A stretch of DNA of 64,000 bases. Origin: Platycnemis pennipes (lineage: Eukaryota; Arthropoda; Insecta; Odonata; Platycnemididae). Shown here one piece after another: positions 12,736 to 22,961 of this stretch. The stretch's first letter is position 1. The number at the start of each line of letters is the position of its first letter. Below the pieces are notes generated by a model. The model was given only the letters and a program-made list of their open reading frames with translations. It was not told the origin of the DNA and did not search any database. The stretch spans positions 62,848,872 to 62,912,871 of the forward strand of contig OW121852.1 in assembly GCA_933228895.1 (NCBI GenBank). The letters are read 5' to 3'. A program made the position numbers and the translations under genes.

Positions 12736-13965
12736 AGATGAGTCTAAAAATGTTTGAAAATATGCATATAATCCGGTCATGTTGCTGACAGACAGCAGGA
12801 TTTTTTAGTCATAGTATAGGTCTGCGATGTAATCAATTCGTATAATGAACACTCAACTTTAATTAAAAATAAGAGCCATTTGGAGTATAGTTACTGACGA
12901 AATAAAACAATGAATGCAATGTTTTCTATTGATACACTTGTTTCCAAAATGCTTTTATATTTAAACTACAACGTTTATGGCCTAAAGCAGCAGTACTTTT
13001 CTCTTTTGAGCAGGAGTTAAAGTAGATAAAGTTGATCTATGATTGTTGCCGCGCCGCATACTTAACCCTAAACAAATTGGACTTGGCACATTTGATTCGG
13101 GATGAGTGAATTATCCGTCAGTTACTTGCTTCCAATTGCCTCTCGTTTGCTTCCAACCTTTCGTCCGGATCCTGAGCGACAGAAATTCTTTCCGGAGGAT
13201 GTCTCGGGGCTTCGTTAATTGAGAGTCTTGATTTATTTCACGGACAAACGCGGCGAGGGGAAAGCGAACGGCCAGAGGGGGGTCAGGGGGGTCGGACGCA
13301 GGCCTCAAGATATGCAGGACCGCAAACACGGCTCGAAATCTATTGTTCGCCGTCCCTTAATTCCGCGCCATGGCTCAGAAGAGTGAATGAACGCGGGGGA
13401 AAGTGCTTGAATCACGGTCGTCGTAAATTACGAGCGTCTCCGCAAAGCCCTGTTTTTCATTTCTGGAGAAAAAGGAACGGATAAACAGTGGCAGGAGGTG
13501 CTCTGAAAATGTAGTGAGAGAGAGAAAGGAGATGGGTAAGAGTGGATGACTCGGAAAAATCTTCGAACGAGCATCTCGGCAGGAACACTCATCTCCTTTC
13601 TGGGCTTTCCGTCCGTAAGTTAGATGGTATGATATGATCCAGAGAAGAATCATCAACACTAGTGCGCAATTCGTATTGCAAAAGTACAATTTAGAGTTTA
13701 TAAGAGTGTGTTGACTGCCGCGGAGTATTTGCTCCGTAATTACATTCTATTTTTAGTGTATAGAGATGTTTCTCTACTGTAAAAAAAGTGTGTGATCGAA
13801 TTACGTTTCAGCATCATGCAAAAACTACAGTAAGTGGATTGTGTTAAGCGCACTAGTCTTCCGTGTTTATGTAAGTTTTTCACCCATTCAATCTTACCTG
13901 GAAGGTGAACCTTCGTTTTTTTTGGGAAATGTGTTTTCGGAACCATCGTGATAATATCGAGTTCG
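12736..13965. other. Non-coding; GC-rich patch 13110-13340
   Basis: A GC- and CpG-rich patch at about 13110-13340 lies in AT-rich DNA. Open frames through it differ on every strand and show no family resemblance. No repeat identity was recognised. Confidence 0.4.
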
Positions 13966-14228
13966 TAGTTAGTTAGTCAGGAGTGGCGGTCGACAGCTGA
14001 GGACATTTGCGCCAGTTAGGATAGGTGCGTGATTGAGTATTGGTGGGAACATCTCAGATAATCGAGGAAGAGTGTAGAGAAACCCGACGTCAGCATTAGT
14101 CTAGGCGCCTAGGGGACCACTGCTCATCGTCCCATCCGACGGACGAAGTACTCAACCTGAAATACCCTCCACTCAAGTAGAGACCCGTTTGGAAAATCTC
14201 GAATAGGTATCCAGGGAGTCCACGTGGT
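13966..14228 (-). mobile_element. SINE-A copy, degraded
   Basis: It starts with a TTAGTTAGT tail (complement of the AACC/AACT-type 3' tail), then GGCGGTCGACAGCTGAGG and CATTTGCGCCAGTTAGGATA. It continues with GAGAAACCCGACGTCAGC, AGGGGACCACTGCTCATCG and CCATCCGACGGACGAAGTAC. The tRNA-like head has decayed near 14200. This is nearly full length, oriented minus. Confidence 0.85.
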
Positions 14229-14825
14229 ACAAACATGAATCGTTCCCAAAATTAGTGTGTTTTTATCGATTGTAACAATTACATTCGTCACTAGTGTTTT
14301 ATAATTCATGATCTCTATACTCAAGACGGATGAGAAAAACTCAAGTGAAAACAATGAAAGAGATTGTAACTAAAGACTCAAATACACCAAAATTGTGAAC
14401 AATTCATGCCACGTGAGTACTTGATTACCTATTTGAGATAACCCCGACTGTTTCAAATGCACACCTTTGTGAGTATTAATGACTGACTAACTGATATTCA
14501 ACTGCCCGCGGATGTCGGAGTGACCAGTGAATTACAAAAAGTGTTTCACGCTTATTGGGGAGCAACGGTGTTTGCATATTGGAGGCTCTTTGCTCTACGT
14601 AAGTATGAATGAGTTCGTAAGAACAGCGTGTCCTATCCAATGCCACCGAAGGACTACTTCCTCCCGCCTAATTCCTTCGTGGCAATTATTATATAAGGAG
14701 ATTTAAAGAATAAACTACAATCGTGCATTGGGCATCTATAATTTAGAATCAAAAGGCTTAAAGGTAATAATCTATCCTAATTACCTCTCCGTTATCTTCA
14801 ATTTAAATTTCTTTTTAATTCATTC
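14229..14825. other. AT-rich non-coding stretch
   Basis: No gene, RNA or repeat recognised. Confidence 0.45.
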
Positions 14826-15175
14826 ATAGTCACTCATCGTCACTATCTCCAAAATCAACAATCCCGAGATTGATTTGACGTAGCTCTCCGCTCTATTCTT
14901 CTATCGTGTAACTTCTTCGTATTCATATATTCATTCTTCCCTTTTACGTCCTCCATTACCTGATCCAAATATCTAACACGTGGATATTCCTTCGTCACGT
15001 TCTAATTCACATTTCCTCCGATGACCATCTTCATCTGTCCGTCACATTCTAAGATGTATCCGATAAGGTTTCCGGAATTCCTCGAGTTTTCACCAGGTAT
15101 TCTTTTTTCCCGATCTTCATTAAGCACCTTCGTTAAGTTATTCGATAGCCTATCAGTAAATTCTTATATAAAGTA
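14826..15175 (-). pseudogene. RTE-type LINE relic: C-terminal end of reverse-transcriptase protein plus 3' end
   Basis: The minus strand gives, with interruptions, NLIGYILECDGQM, then (I)GGNV and RYLDQVMEDVKGKNEYMN, then KKLHDRRIERRATSNQS, followed by the 3' untranslated end. This is the conserved tail seen in RTE-like LINE proteins (an NLIGHILRHDG-type block, then a KRLA-D-R-WR-SNQS-type block). A stop codon falls inside the GGNVN segment. The same terminal SNQS and CCTAGGATTG-type 3' end recurs at 17936-18125 (minus), 18126-19275 (plus) and 57121-57870 (minus). The element was 5'-truncated, as is usual for LINE insertions, and cannot encode a working enzyme. I infer the clade from motifs only; a database comparison would settle it. 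Confidence 0.75.
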
Positions 15176-15770
15176 AACTTCCTTGTTCACACTCAGTAGC
15201 ATGACGAAAACTCCATAGTTGTTCAAGCATACGTTTTTCTAAAGTTAAATTTTGAACCCCAAAGTTGTTGATGTCGAGCCTGAGGAATCTGTGTGAAATT
15301 GTTAGATTTGTTTTTATTTAGGGTTCGGTGGAAGTGGGAGAAAAAATTACTAAAACTCAATGCAATATATAATGAATTAATTCCACTAATTGCTTATTGT
15401 ATCAATATAATGCAATGAGCCATATTTGGCTGCGTGTATATGAGGAAGTGTGTAAAATATAATTTAGAACATAAAATACTTCCACTTTCATAATCGTAAG
15501 GGATAAAAGTGATAATTTCATTGTAATAATTTTAGTATTAAATATTTTTGATGGTACCTACCACATGTCATTGGAATGATTATGTTTTTTCTTCTATTGC
15601 AGGTAATTATCCACATACTTCCTGGCTAGCAATTTAAGTGGCTTCGTGGTGAAATAGAATGTAAGTCGTCAAATCCTGATAAGGTATTGTAATTTTTGCC
15701 TTTTTTCCAAAGAAATTTCTCGAATCAAAAACTAATTAAACTTTTGAACAACTTTTTCTGCTCGTAAGTT
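15176..15770. other. AT-rich non-coding stretch
   Basis: No gene, RNA or repeat recognised. Confidence 0.45.
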
Positions 15771-15974
15771 ATTTCTAAGACGTAGACCGTGGTGATCAGT
15801 TTGGTAACGCGCTGGCGTAGCAACTCAAAGGATTTGATTCCTGTCTTTGGCACCGATATTGTGTTCCTCCTAGAATACTGATACTAGGTTAGACAGTGTG
15901 ATAAAACCTTAGCCGTCAGAGCACCGAAAACCCAACATCACGTGCTAGTAAATACTAAGACAAACACAATAGCC
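15771..15974 (+). mobile_element. SINE-B, tRNA-headed, plus copy
   Basis: The head has GTGGTGATCAGTTTGGTAAC then GCGCTGG (A-box-like) and GGATTTGATTCC (B-box-like). The body is TAGGTTAGACAGTGTGATAA and the end is AAGACAAACACAATAGCC. It matches the minus-strand copy at 16959-17163 almost base for base (I estimate above 90 percent), including ATTTCTAAG at the 5' edge. The two copies are therefore young relative to the SINE-A copies nearby. A following segment (15980-16045) has another minus-strand B-box-like stretch. Confidence 0.8.
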
Positions 15975-16958
15975 ATATCATAGGTGAGATTTGAACCTGC
16001 GACCTTAAGGGCAAGAACCAAGGGATTGAATTAAACTAGACGGTTGATGACTCAATAACTAATTAAAACAAAGAAACCAACATCCATTCCATCTCCATCT
16101 ACTTTGAGATGTAAGTATGCTTACTACTCGTGCCCGGTTGCGTGCAGTTTCCAAAACTCTTGGTATATGATTTTGTAATAATGAGCACAGAAAGTATTTT
16201 CAAATATTCTGACCAAGTGCAGAAAACTAAATATGGGCTCAGAGAAAGACGCTACTTTTCGCCAGTTACCCTACTCTTTACTTTCTCACTTCCCACTCTA
16301 GTGTGGTGATGAAGTAAACGCATGAGATCGTCTCAAAAGGTCCAGGGTATTGTGCGGGAGAGAGAAGAAACTTAAAACGAGGGTTGGTAGGGGAAAGAAT
16401 TTGAAGCTAAAGTTTAAAGATGGGGGGTATAAATTTTTCAGACAACTAAAAGAAAGGTGGGGCTAAGGGGAAAGTGGGCGTTGGGTTTTAAGGGTTTTAT
16501 TCTTTTTTAATGAGATCGTATCCCTGGGGTTGTGTGGCAGTGGGAAGGGAATAAAATCCTCAGGAGTTAAGGGAAGATGTTGGGATGGGGAGGATGGATG
16601 TGACCAGGAATGGAGATGTGAAAGTGAGCAGGAAAAGGGTCCGAGGAAGATTTAAGGAGCGCGAGTGAGATTAAGGGTGAAGAACAGCTTTTACGGTGGA
16701 TTATGAGGCGTTCGGGCTGAGGGAATGGTTGGCGGAATACAAAAGTGAGATTTCGTGGATGGAAGTGAAGAAACACGTAAAGTCCCGAAGGTAGATAAAC
16801 TACCGCATAATATACTCTCCGCCATGATATTGTTTTTCTGCTTAGACGTTGGTAGATTGATTTAACAATGGTTTTAAACTCGTCTATATCCACCACAGTG
16901 AAACTTAGTCGCTGAAAACTTTTAATTAGGTATTGCTGTTGTGCTTTTGTGCTTCTTG
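15975..16958. other. Non-coding, purine-rich on plus strand
   Basis: From about 16330 to 16800 the plus strand is G+A-rich with GGGGAAAG-type runs. The single long minus-strand frame over it follows this skew and has no recognisable domain. The stretch separates the two inverted SINE-B copies. Confidence 0.45.
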
Positions 16959-17163
16959 GGCTATTGTTTTTGTCTTAGTATATAGTAGTACGTGATGTTG
17001 GGTTTTCGGTGCTCTGACGGCTTAGGATTTATCACACCGTCTAACCTAGGATCAGAATTCTAGGAGGAATACAACATCGGTGCCAAAGACAGGAATCGAA
17101 TCCTTTGAGTTGCTACGCCAGCGCGTTACCAAACTGATCACCACGGCCTACGACTTAGAAATA
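16959..17163 (-). mobile_element. SINE-B, tRNA-headed, minus copy
   Basis: Complement of the 15771-15974 copy over its full length. On the minus strand it has GTGGTGATCAGTTTGGTAAC, GGATTCGATTCC (a better B box than the plus copy) and TAGGTTAGACGGTGTGATAA. Together the two copies form inverted arms of about 205 bp, about 980 bp apart. Confidence 0.8.
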
Positions 17164-17185
17164 TGTTTTTGGATATGTAATTATG

Positions 17186-17322
17186 TTTTAGGGTGCTCAA
17201 AATACCAAGGCACCACCTAACCTAGCTTGATTCAATGGAAACACTTATGCCCGAGGTGGGATTTGAACCCTTGACCTATAGTTTGCCAGTCTGGTAACTA
17301 GCGGCCTGACACCCGTGGTCTG
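17186..17322 (-). mobile_element. tRNA-headed SINE-like element
   Basis: On the minus strand: CAGACCACGGGTGTCAGG, then CTGGCAAACTATAGG, then GGGTTCAAATCCC, which contains a perfect B box (GGTTCAAATCC). The body has TAGGTTAGGTGGTGCC, recalling SINE-B. It is related in layout to SINE-B and to the element at 8750, but is not the same sequence. Confidence 0.6.
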
Positions 17323-17366
17323 AACTAATAGGTAGAACACTACATATTACTAAAAGAGTTATAAAA

Positions 17367-17941
17367 GATGAGGAGTTCATATAAAAGCGTATCAGGGTGA
17401 ACTTTGTGGAAAAACTTGACGTCCATTTCAAACAGAAAACACTTGTAATTTTCCACACTCACTTGACGCGCCATTTGTTTGGTTTGCTCGCGGTAGCAGC
17501 GGAGCTCCCCGGGAGCGAATCATTGCTCACCGATCTCACCGTGGTTGAGAGCGTGCGTCTGTTTTGTTTGCGCACTAGTTTTGCGCTTGGCTTTTTTTGT
17601 GTGTAGAACCGGTGTGATTGTGTGAACCGCTGGGACCAGTTGCCTCGGAGTGACCACGGGATCCTCAACGGAGTGAGCCGACGACCTCGCGGTGCTAAGG
17701 GCAGATTAAGGTGAGAGGTGATTTCGATCTTCGGTGAGGCTCTCTATCAGTAGTGCCGTGTTCGTTGCCGAAGGACGTAACGTATTGTTATGCAGTCCGC
17801 TTAAATTGTCTCGTCTCGGTTCTAGAAAGAACACTCACTATATTTCAACGACTCAACCGGCCATGGTTTCAGCACGTAGTGCCATTACCAAGGACCTTAA
17901 TATGATAAGTGTTTTCTATTTGAAATGGATGAGGAGTTCAT
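17367..17941. mobile_element. Insertion-like segment between 14-bp direct repeats
   Basis: GATGAGGAGTTCAT occurs exactly at 17367-17380 and 17928-17941, bracketing 547 bp. The bracketed DNA is GC- and CpG-rich in its middle (about 17460-17700) and carries an inverted match near its ends: TCCATTTCAAACAGAAAACA near 17421, and its near-complement near 17908-17926. A 14-bp repeat fits a target-site duplication of a LINE-mobilised retrocopy, but I see no poly-A or simple-repeat tail inside the right edge. The right repeat also runs into the CAT-repeat end of the neighbouring RTE relic. Identity of the insert is unknown. Confidence 0.35.
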
Positions 17942-18125
17942 CATCATGAATCGTTGTCAATCCTAGAATGGGTCTGATCTGCCCCTTGCTTTCGTTCTCT
18001 TATAAGCAAACATATTCGTGTCAAAGTTTTTTTTTCTCTCTTGTACCCTTCACTACGTGTTCTATATATTTCAACCGTGTTGTACCTCTGCAGTTCTTCC
18101 ATTTATGTTTCTTATCTTTATGAAT
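17936..18125 (-). mobile_element. RTE-type LINE 3' fragment, minus
   Basis: The left edge is a CATCATCATG simple repeat, the complement of the ATGATGATGAT tail of the plus-strand relic. It is followed by TTGTCAATCCTAG, the complement of the conserved CTAGGATTG 3' block. Further in, the minus strand encodes RLKYIEHVVKG, part of the C-terminal block of RTE proteins. About 190 bp remain. Its truncated 5' end abuts the 5' region of the plus-strand RTE relic, so the two lie head to head. Confidence 0.65.
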
Positions 18126-18805
18126 CTCGAATAAAATATTTCGGAGGTAAAATAGTCCCCCATTCGTATTCTCGGGCGGGGACTACCCGAGAGAGCACAT
18201 CAGTCAAGTGTGATAGACATTTTAGGGTACGAACGTGGAACGTGCGAACACTTCGGACCTGCGGAAGACTAGAGAACCTTATGGTGGAAATGCGGAGAAT
18301 GAACCTCGATGTATTAGGAATCAGTGAAATGAGATGGCCCGAAGAAGGAGACTTTTGGAGTGGAATTTACAGAATTATTCACACCGGGTCACTGAATGGT
18401 AACGCTAGAGTAGGCATAATGCTCAGGAAGAGTGCAGGACTGCGTGTGAAGAGCTTCCTGCAGTACAGTGAAAGGATTATAATGGTTAAAATTGAAACTA
18501 AGCCTACAGATACCATTAGGGTGCTTGTTTGCTTGCCTACGTTGGACTACGAAGATGAAGAAGTGGGAAACGTCTACGAAGATATCACTGAAGTAATAAA
18601 ACAGGTTAGAGGAGAAGAAAACCTAATTATTTTAGGAGACTGGAACGCAGTCGTCGGCGAAGATCAAAATGGAAGAGTTACTGGAAAATATCGATTGGGA
18701 AACAGAAACGAAAGTGGAGAAAGACTGCTGGAGTTCTGCACACAGCATAAGTTAGTGGTTTCTAACACATTGTTTAAAAATCACAACCGAAGAAGATACA
18801 CGTGA
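18041..18805 (+). pseudogene. RTE-type LINE endonuclease (AP-endonuclease-like), broken
   Basis: This frame encodes the apurinic/apyrimidinic-type endonuclease that nicks target DNA for LINE insertion. The first ~57 residues are probably read-through of upstream sequence; the domain starts at about residue 58. Visible motifs are TWNVRT (catalytic Asn67), GISEMRW (catalytic Glu96), and GDWNAVVGE (Asp200, Asn202). The usual Tyr-x-Pro before this is Cys-x-Pro (Cys164). The frame ends at 18803-18805, TGA, where the family has a Trp, so this is a nonsense mutation. Homology continues past it: PGGRGGFQVDYILVKHK in the same frame, then a single-base insertion moves it to another frame from about 18868. 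This family is often annotated in animal genomes as 'craniofacial development protein 2-like'. No start context is informative because the copy is dead. Confidence 0.85.
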
Positions 18806-19280
18806 AGGATGCCAGGAGGCAGAGGAGGTTTTCAAGTAGACTACATTTTAGTGAAGCATAAGGTTCAGGAATCAGGTGAAGGGCTGCAAAAGCTACCCGG
18901 GTGCAGACATCGACAGAGACAATAATTTAGTGATGATGAAATGCCATCTGAAATTCAAGAAATTGAAGAAAACATTAAGGAACACTTGGCAAGTAGAAAA
19001 ACTGAAGGAGACTCAACATCAGCTGGCATTTCAGAAAGCAGGAAACTACATAGGAGAGGACCTGACTGAGAAATCAGTAAAAGAGCGTTGGGAAAGCATT
19101 AAATTTGGACTACAGGAAGCCACAAAAGTAAAGGAAAGCCTCGTATGAGTTACAGAGAACAGATCGTAAAGGACATGAAAAAGAGGAGCTACGTTAATAT
19201 GAAGAGGTTGGCCGATAGAAAAATCGAGTGGAGGGCTGCGTCAAACCAATCCTAGGATTGTTGACCCATGATGATGATGA
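18126..19280 (+). mobile_element. RTE-type LINE, internally deleted copy
   Basis: The element spans a short GC-rich 5' region (GGGCGGGGACTACCC near 18175), the endonuclease and linker, a deletion that removed the reverse transcriptase, and the C-terminal tail. The tail reads PRMSYREQIV, MKRLADRKIEWRAASNQS, then CTAGGATTG. It ends in the simple repeat ATGATGATGATGAT at about 19268-19281. The total is about 1.15 kb where a full RTE element is usually 3 kb or more. It could not supply its own polymerase but keeps both termini. The exact 5' edge is uncertain. Confidence 0.75.
18806..19148 (+). pseudogene. RTE-type LINE: end of endonuclease and linker, frameshifted
   Basis: After the nonsense codon the endonuclease resumes (QVDYILVKHK). 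It shifts frame near 18868 and continues as VKGCKSYPGADID, then RDNNLVMMKCHLKF. The family's Ser-Asp-His catalytic motif before NLVMMK is Arg-Asp-Asn here, so the catalytic His is lost. The linker (LKKTLRNTWQVEKLKETQ and following) runs to about 19130. From there the protein would normally enter the reverse transcriptase, but the sequence jumps to the C-terminal tail (PRMSYREQIVKDMKKRSY), implying deletion of the whole polymerase domain. The junction lies near 19130-19142. Confidence 0.8.
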
Positions 19281-19281
19281 T

Positions 19282-20000
19282 CTTTATGAATCCAATTTGC
19301 CTCATAATGTCTCCCTGAAAGTGACCCCAGCTTCTTCTGAGAATTTTCATTATAGCTCTTTTTTCCGCACTCCACAAAATCTTCTCGTCTGCCACTCGAT
19401 TTCTATTTGTAATTTTTGATCTGTCATTGGGCGCTGTATGGAATTTAAAACAAGAAAGATTGTCGATGTAAGGTAAAAGCCTACGCGTTGGTGAGGAAAG
19501 TACAAAAAAAATTCTTTTTGCGGAATTCACGGTCCTTATCACTTTATCTTCATAGTGTACTGTTTCTGTCTTTATATTTGAAGTGTACTGTTTATCCCTA
19601 TATCTGTGGTTTGTCCATACAGATATCTTGACGAAGTTTACCTTCACCAAATATATGAATTTAAGAGTTAATATTTTCGTGAATGGATAAACCAAATTAA
19701 AGCGTCATATCGGAATCGCGTTCATTATTTCCTCATCCAATTGAGTTTGAAAGCGTTTTTTTTTTATCGTATCGTTACTTGAGCGCAAAAGTTAAGAATG
19801 ATAATGTAGTTAACTTCCCGGCCAATTAGATTGGAGAATATGCATCTTTTGTCAATTGTATAGATTAACAGGCACTATATTAATGCATCTCACATATTGT
19901 TATAAATATATATTTAAAGGAGTTTTATTTTGTTTGACAGTTATAACTAATGCTTTCAATTTTCTTCCAATTATAAATACATAAAAAAACTATAAACACG
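19282..20000. other. Non-coding stretch
   Basis: A minus-strand open frame of 147 codons (19252-19695) overlaps the RTE tail and continues into unique DNA. It has no recognisable domain and I regard it as chance. The rest is AT-rich. Confidence 0.4.
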
Positions 20001-20066
20001 CATGACCCAATGGGGAATCGAACTGTGTGCTTTGGGTTATTAGGTGAGCTCATTATCGAACACCGT
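20001..20066 (-). mobile_element. tRNA-like SINE head, isolated
   Basis: The minus strand has ATAATGAGCTCACC (A-box-like) and CAGTTCGATTCCCC (B-box-like), spaced as in a tRNA. The first bases do not pair with the 3' acceptor-like bases, so this is not a functional tRNA gene. A decayed SINE head is the simplest reading. Confidence 0.4.
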
Positions 20067-21677
20067 AATTTACGCTTATCTTGTTTTATATTTCGACGGT
20101 GATATGTTTTATTATTATGGACACTCTCGCCCTTTTAGGCGAAAAACTATGTCACCGTGAGTGATATTTTTTAAATCTACACATTTTATACTGTTCCGAT
20201 TAGGGTTTCTAGTGTCTGGCACGCGTGTTGGGCCCCCAACAATATTCATTGTTCATTTGTAAATTTAGATTCTTCTCTCAGATTTCCAGGAACTCACCAG
20301 CCAATAACCTCAGTAGTGCATAGTCTAATTCACGAGACGTGAATAATTTTTGCCGCACCCAACAGTAACGTGGATTTAGTACGTAGCGAATTCCCGTGTA
20401 TCGCAAATGAACTGAGTAATCCGTGTTTTTCACCAGCATCCCGAAATGTCGTTCCAGCGGACTTGTAGCTCGCAAACCAAAATTAGTGAGTACTAGAATT
20501 GGCAGTATCCGGTATATTGTCCCCCATGGGATTTTCCCGGCGTACTTACCCCGGCAGGGATACAAGCCCATTCAAACCCTTTAATACCGTCCCAGTGGGA
20601 GCGCTCTGTCAAATGCAGAGGGACGTCAAATACCTCCGGATTCCCATATATTTTTTTCGAGGGAGTTTGTTACCCCGAACTTGAACTGCCAACTCCCCAG
20701 CCCAGAGTAATCCCTTTTGGCATTGTTCATTGCCATAGTGACACACCGCTTCCCATGTAAATCCTGGGATGTCCTTTCCTCCTCCTCTTCCTATTTTTCT
20801 TTTTTTGCTCTTTTAGGTCCTTCATCATTAAACTGCATGTAGGTCAGTATTTTGCTGTGCTTTATAGACCCACGGGGCAAGGTTTCGAGTGTGGGATCCA
20901 CTCGAAATGGGGAAAGAGTGACAGTAAAACTTGCCACAAAGTCTCTCTTAGGCGAAATAGGGGTCTGCTTGCTTCTGGAGGAAATGTTTCCTCGAAGGAG
21001 CTTAATGTTTTCTTTTTTCACTTTCAAATTTCCTATAATATTCACGTCCGCGAACAATCCTTTAAGAAGCTTACGCAAAATAAAAATATTCTGACCATAA
21101 TTTAATCATTTCAGCGGGGAGGGTGTAGGTATTATAAGTTTGGAAACGGAATTTTTTCCATCCTCTCCGTATCGAGTATTATATTTTTTGAGTTATACCA
21201 ATGCTCCGTATTGTAATACTTTTTTCAGCCAAATAGTTTTTTAGGCGATTAAATATAACCTTTGTATTTTTCGACGTGCTATCAGCGTGTTTGGATGTTT
21301 ATTTAATGAATGCCAGTTTTTTGCCTATATTTTTTTTCGTAATTTGGTTACCAAAAATAATTCTCTTCCCTAATTTCTTTCTTGTGGCGGTAGTTTTATT
21401 GCTTTCTCTGCAAAATCAGCTTAAGTACGCATTAAAACTTTGGTAAAAAATACGCATCATGTTTTTCAAGCAAATAATATCTTACAGTTTTAATTTATCA
21501 CTTTACACGTTTTTTTCGTTAAATATTCTAAATGTATGATTTTTAAGTGGTAATTCGCCAGTGTATATAAGAAATAACACGTTAGCTAAGTAGTAGTTAG
21601 TGTCGTAGTCAATTACGTGCTTCGAAGACGGAAAGATTGCGAAAACACGAGGAAATAGGGAAGAGGCAAGGAGATTG
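20067..21677. other. Non-coding, unexplained moderately GC-rich part 20280-20760
   Basis: The stretch 20280-20760 is less AT-rich than its flanks and carries a 97-codon minus-strand frame with an unusually mixed composition, but I recognise no family. From 20760 on the DNA is AT-rich with long T runs. No RNA or repeat identified. Confidence 0.35.
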
Positions 21678-21881
21678 GGTTGGTTCGGTATCGAAAATTC
21701 TGGCTTCCCATATGGAGGGCTTATGTTCCAATCCTAGTGATAGTGGAGATATTTTTTTTGTACATCGGTCCTTACTTGATAGCTGTCCGGAGTGCGCATT
21801 ATGTTCAAAACTCCGTCCGTCGGATGTGACGTTAAATCATGTGCCATTCGTTCCCTTTGGTGCCTTTGGTGGAGTGTATCG
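21678..21881 (+). mobile_element. SINE-A copy, degraded
   Basis: GGGTTGGTTCGGTATC and TCTGGCTTCCCATATGGAGG mark the decayed head. TTCCAATCC is the remnant of the B box, and TCCGTCCGTCGGATGTGACG with GTTAAATCATG marks the body. The 3' part beyond GGTGCCTTTGG is missing or unrecognisable. Confidence 0.7.
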
Positions 21882-22552
21882 TAAAAAGTCACTATCATTG
21901 GGAAACGTGCTCCTAACGTAACGTCTAATGAAATGCTTCCTTACATTCAAGCTTGTGTTACCAGCTGTAAGTAGGTACTTCTTTTAGTAGAATGTCCTCC
22001 TGGAGCTTTCTAAAATAAAATAAATACCCCGCTGCTTTTTCTTTTCCTATTAGTAGTCTGAACGTGTATCCCATACCCTCACTTCCCTCTGTCTTTCTCC
22101 TTTTGCGCTTTAATTTCGATCCCCCACTCATCCTGGATTTGTCTTTTGTATCTCTGTGAGGAAATTCAATTTTCGCCGATGAAATGTTAACCCTTCCAGG
22201 CAATCTCAACCCTCTCATCGCCATACCCCCGTGCCCATTTAATCTTCGTCCTTGCCACGGGCTCATTCCCGTGACGCCCTCCCCGTAGTCCAATGAGGAG
22301 TGAACTCGAGAGAGAGGACGTGTGCTTCGACTGGAAGATGTAGGAGGCGGAGAAGAGAGTGGTGGAGTCGGGCGTGCCGATAAAAATTGCGGCAGCATTT
22401 AAAGGGAGGAAAACTCTGTGTGTGTGTGATGAGTATATAGAGGTGTGTGAAAACCAGGGTGTTTTCCCCTCGTTTATTCCTTTTCTCCTTCCCCGTAAGC
22501 ACCCCTAATCGCAAGCCTTTGTTCCTATGAGGAAGCCGCAAGCCTTTGTTCG
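21882..22552. other. Non-coding; left target site of SINE-A at its end
   Basis: The region has a 146-codon minus-strand frame (21958-22398) that is Ser/Pro/Arg-rich and matches nothing I recognise. A short GTGTGTGTG tract lies near 22420. CCTTTGTTCG at 22543-22552 is the left target-site duplication of the next element. Confidence 0.45.
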
Positions 22553-22883
22553 TTGGTTGGTTGGTTATTTAGGGGAGGCGACCGACAGCTGAGGTCATTT
22601 GCGCCATTTAGGATAGGTGGGTAATTGGGTAATGGTAGGAGTTTTCATGGAACGAAGGAAAGGTAGAGAGAAACCCGGCTTCGGCATTAGCCTACTCTTA
22701 ACGAAAGGCGCCAAGGGGACCACGGCTTAACGTCCCATCCGACGGACGGAGTACTGAACTTGAAATGCCCTCCACTAGGCACTCAAGTGGGGACCGGTTT
22801 TCCACTGAAAAATCCGCCACTGCCGGGAATCGAACCCGGGCTCTGGAGATGGGAGGCCAGTACTCTAGCCACCACACCACCCA
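22553..22883 (-). mobile_element. SINE-A, near-intact copy with target-site duplication
   Basis: A 331-bp tRNA-derived SINE transcribed, if at all, by RNA polymerase III. On the minus strand the A-box region is TGGCTAGAGTACTGG (22857-22871), and the B box is GGTTCGATTCC (22826-22836), a perfect consensus match. The body carries TCCGTCCGTCGGATGGGACG. The 3' end is a short AACCAACCAAC tail. It is flanked by exact 10-bp direct repeats CCTTTGTTCG at 22543-22552 and 22884-22893, showing insertion by target-primed reverse transcription. It has no protein product and must have used a LINE enzyme in trans. The AACC tail differs from the GAT-type tail of the RTE relics here, so RTE is probably not its partner. 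Confidence 0.93.
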
Positions 22884-22961
22884 CCTTTGTTCGTATGATA
22901 CATACAGAGTAACAATTGATGGTAATATTTTTTTTGCATCCGGACTATTATGTTGGTCCAT

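Noticed and set aside
17459..17720. 5' untranslated promoter region of the RTE element at 18126
   Set aside because: It is separated from the element by a minus-strand RTE 3' fragment and lies between its own 14-bp direct repeats, so it is not continuous with the RTE 5' end.
19252..19695. 147-codon minus-strand frame
   Set aside because: Its end is the antisense of the RTE 3' tail and simple repeat; the rest has no similarity I can name.
20001..20066. Functional tRNA gene
   Set aside because: A- and B-box-like spacing is present, but the acceptor-stem halves do not pair and no proper anticodon arm can be drawn.
21958..22398. 146-codon minus-strand frame
   Set aside because: Low-complexity Ser/Pro then Lys/Arg content, no recognisable domain.
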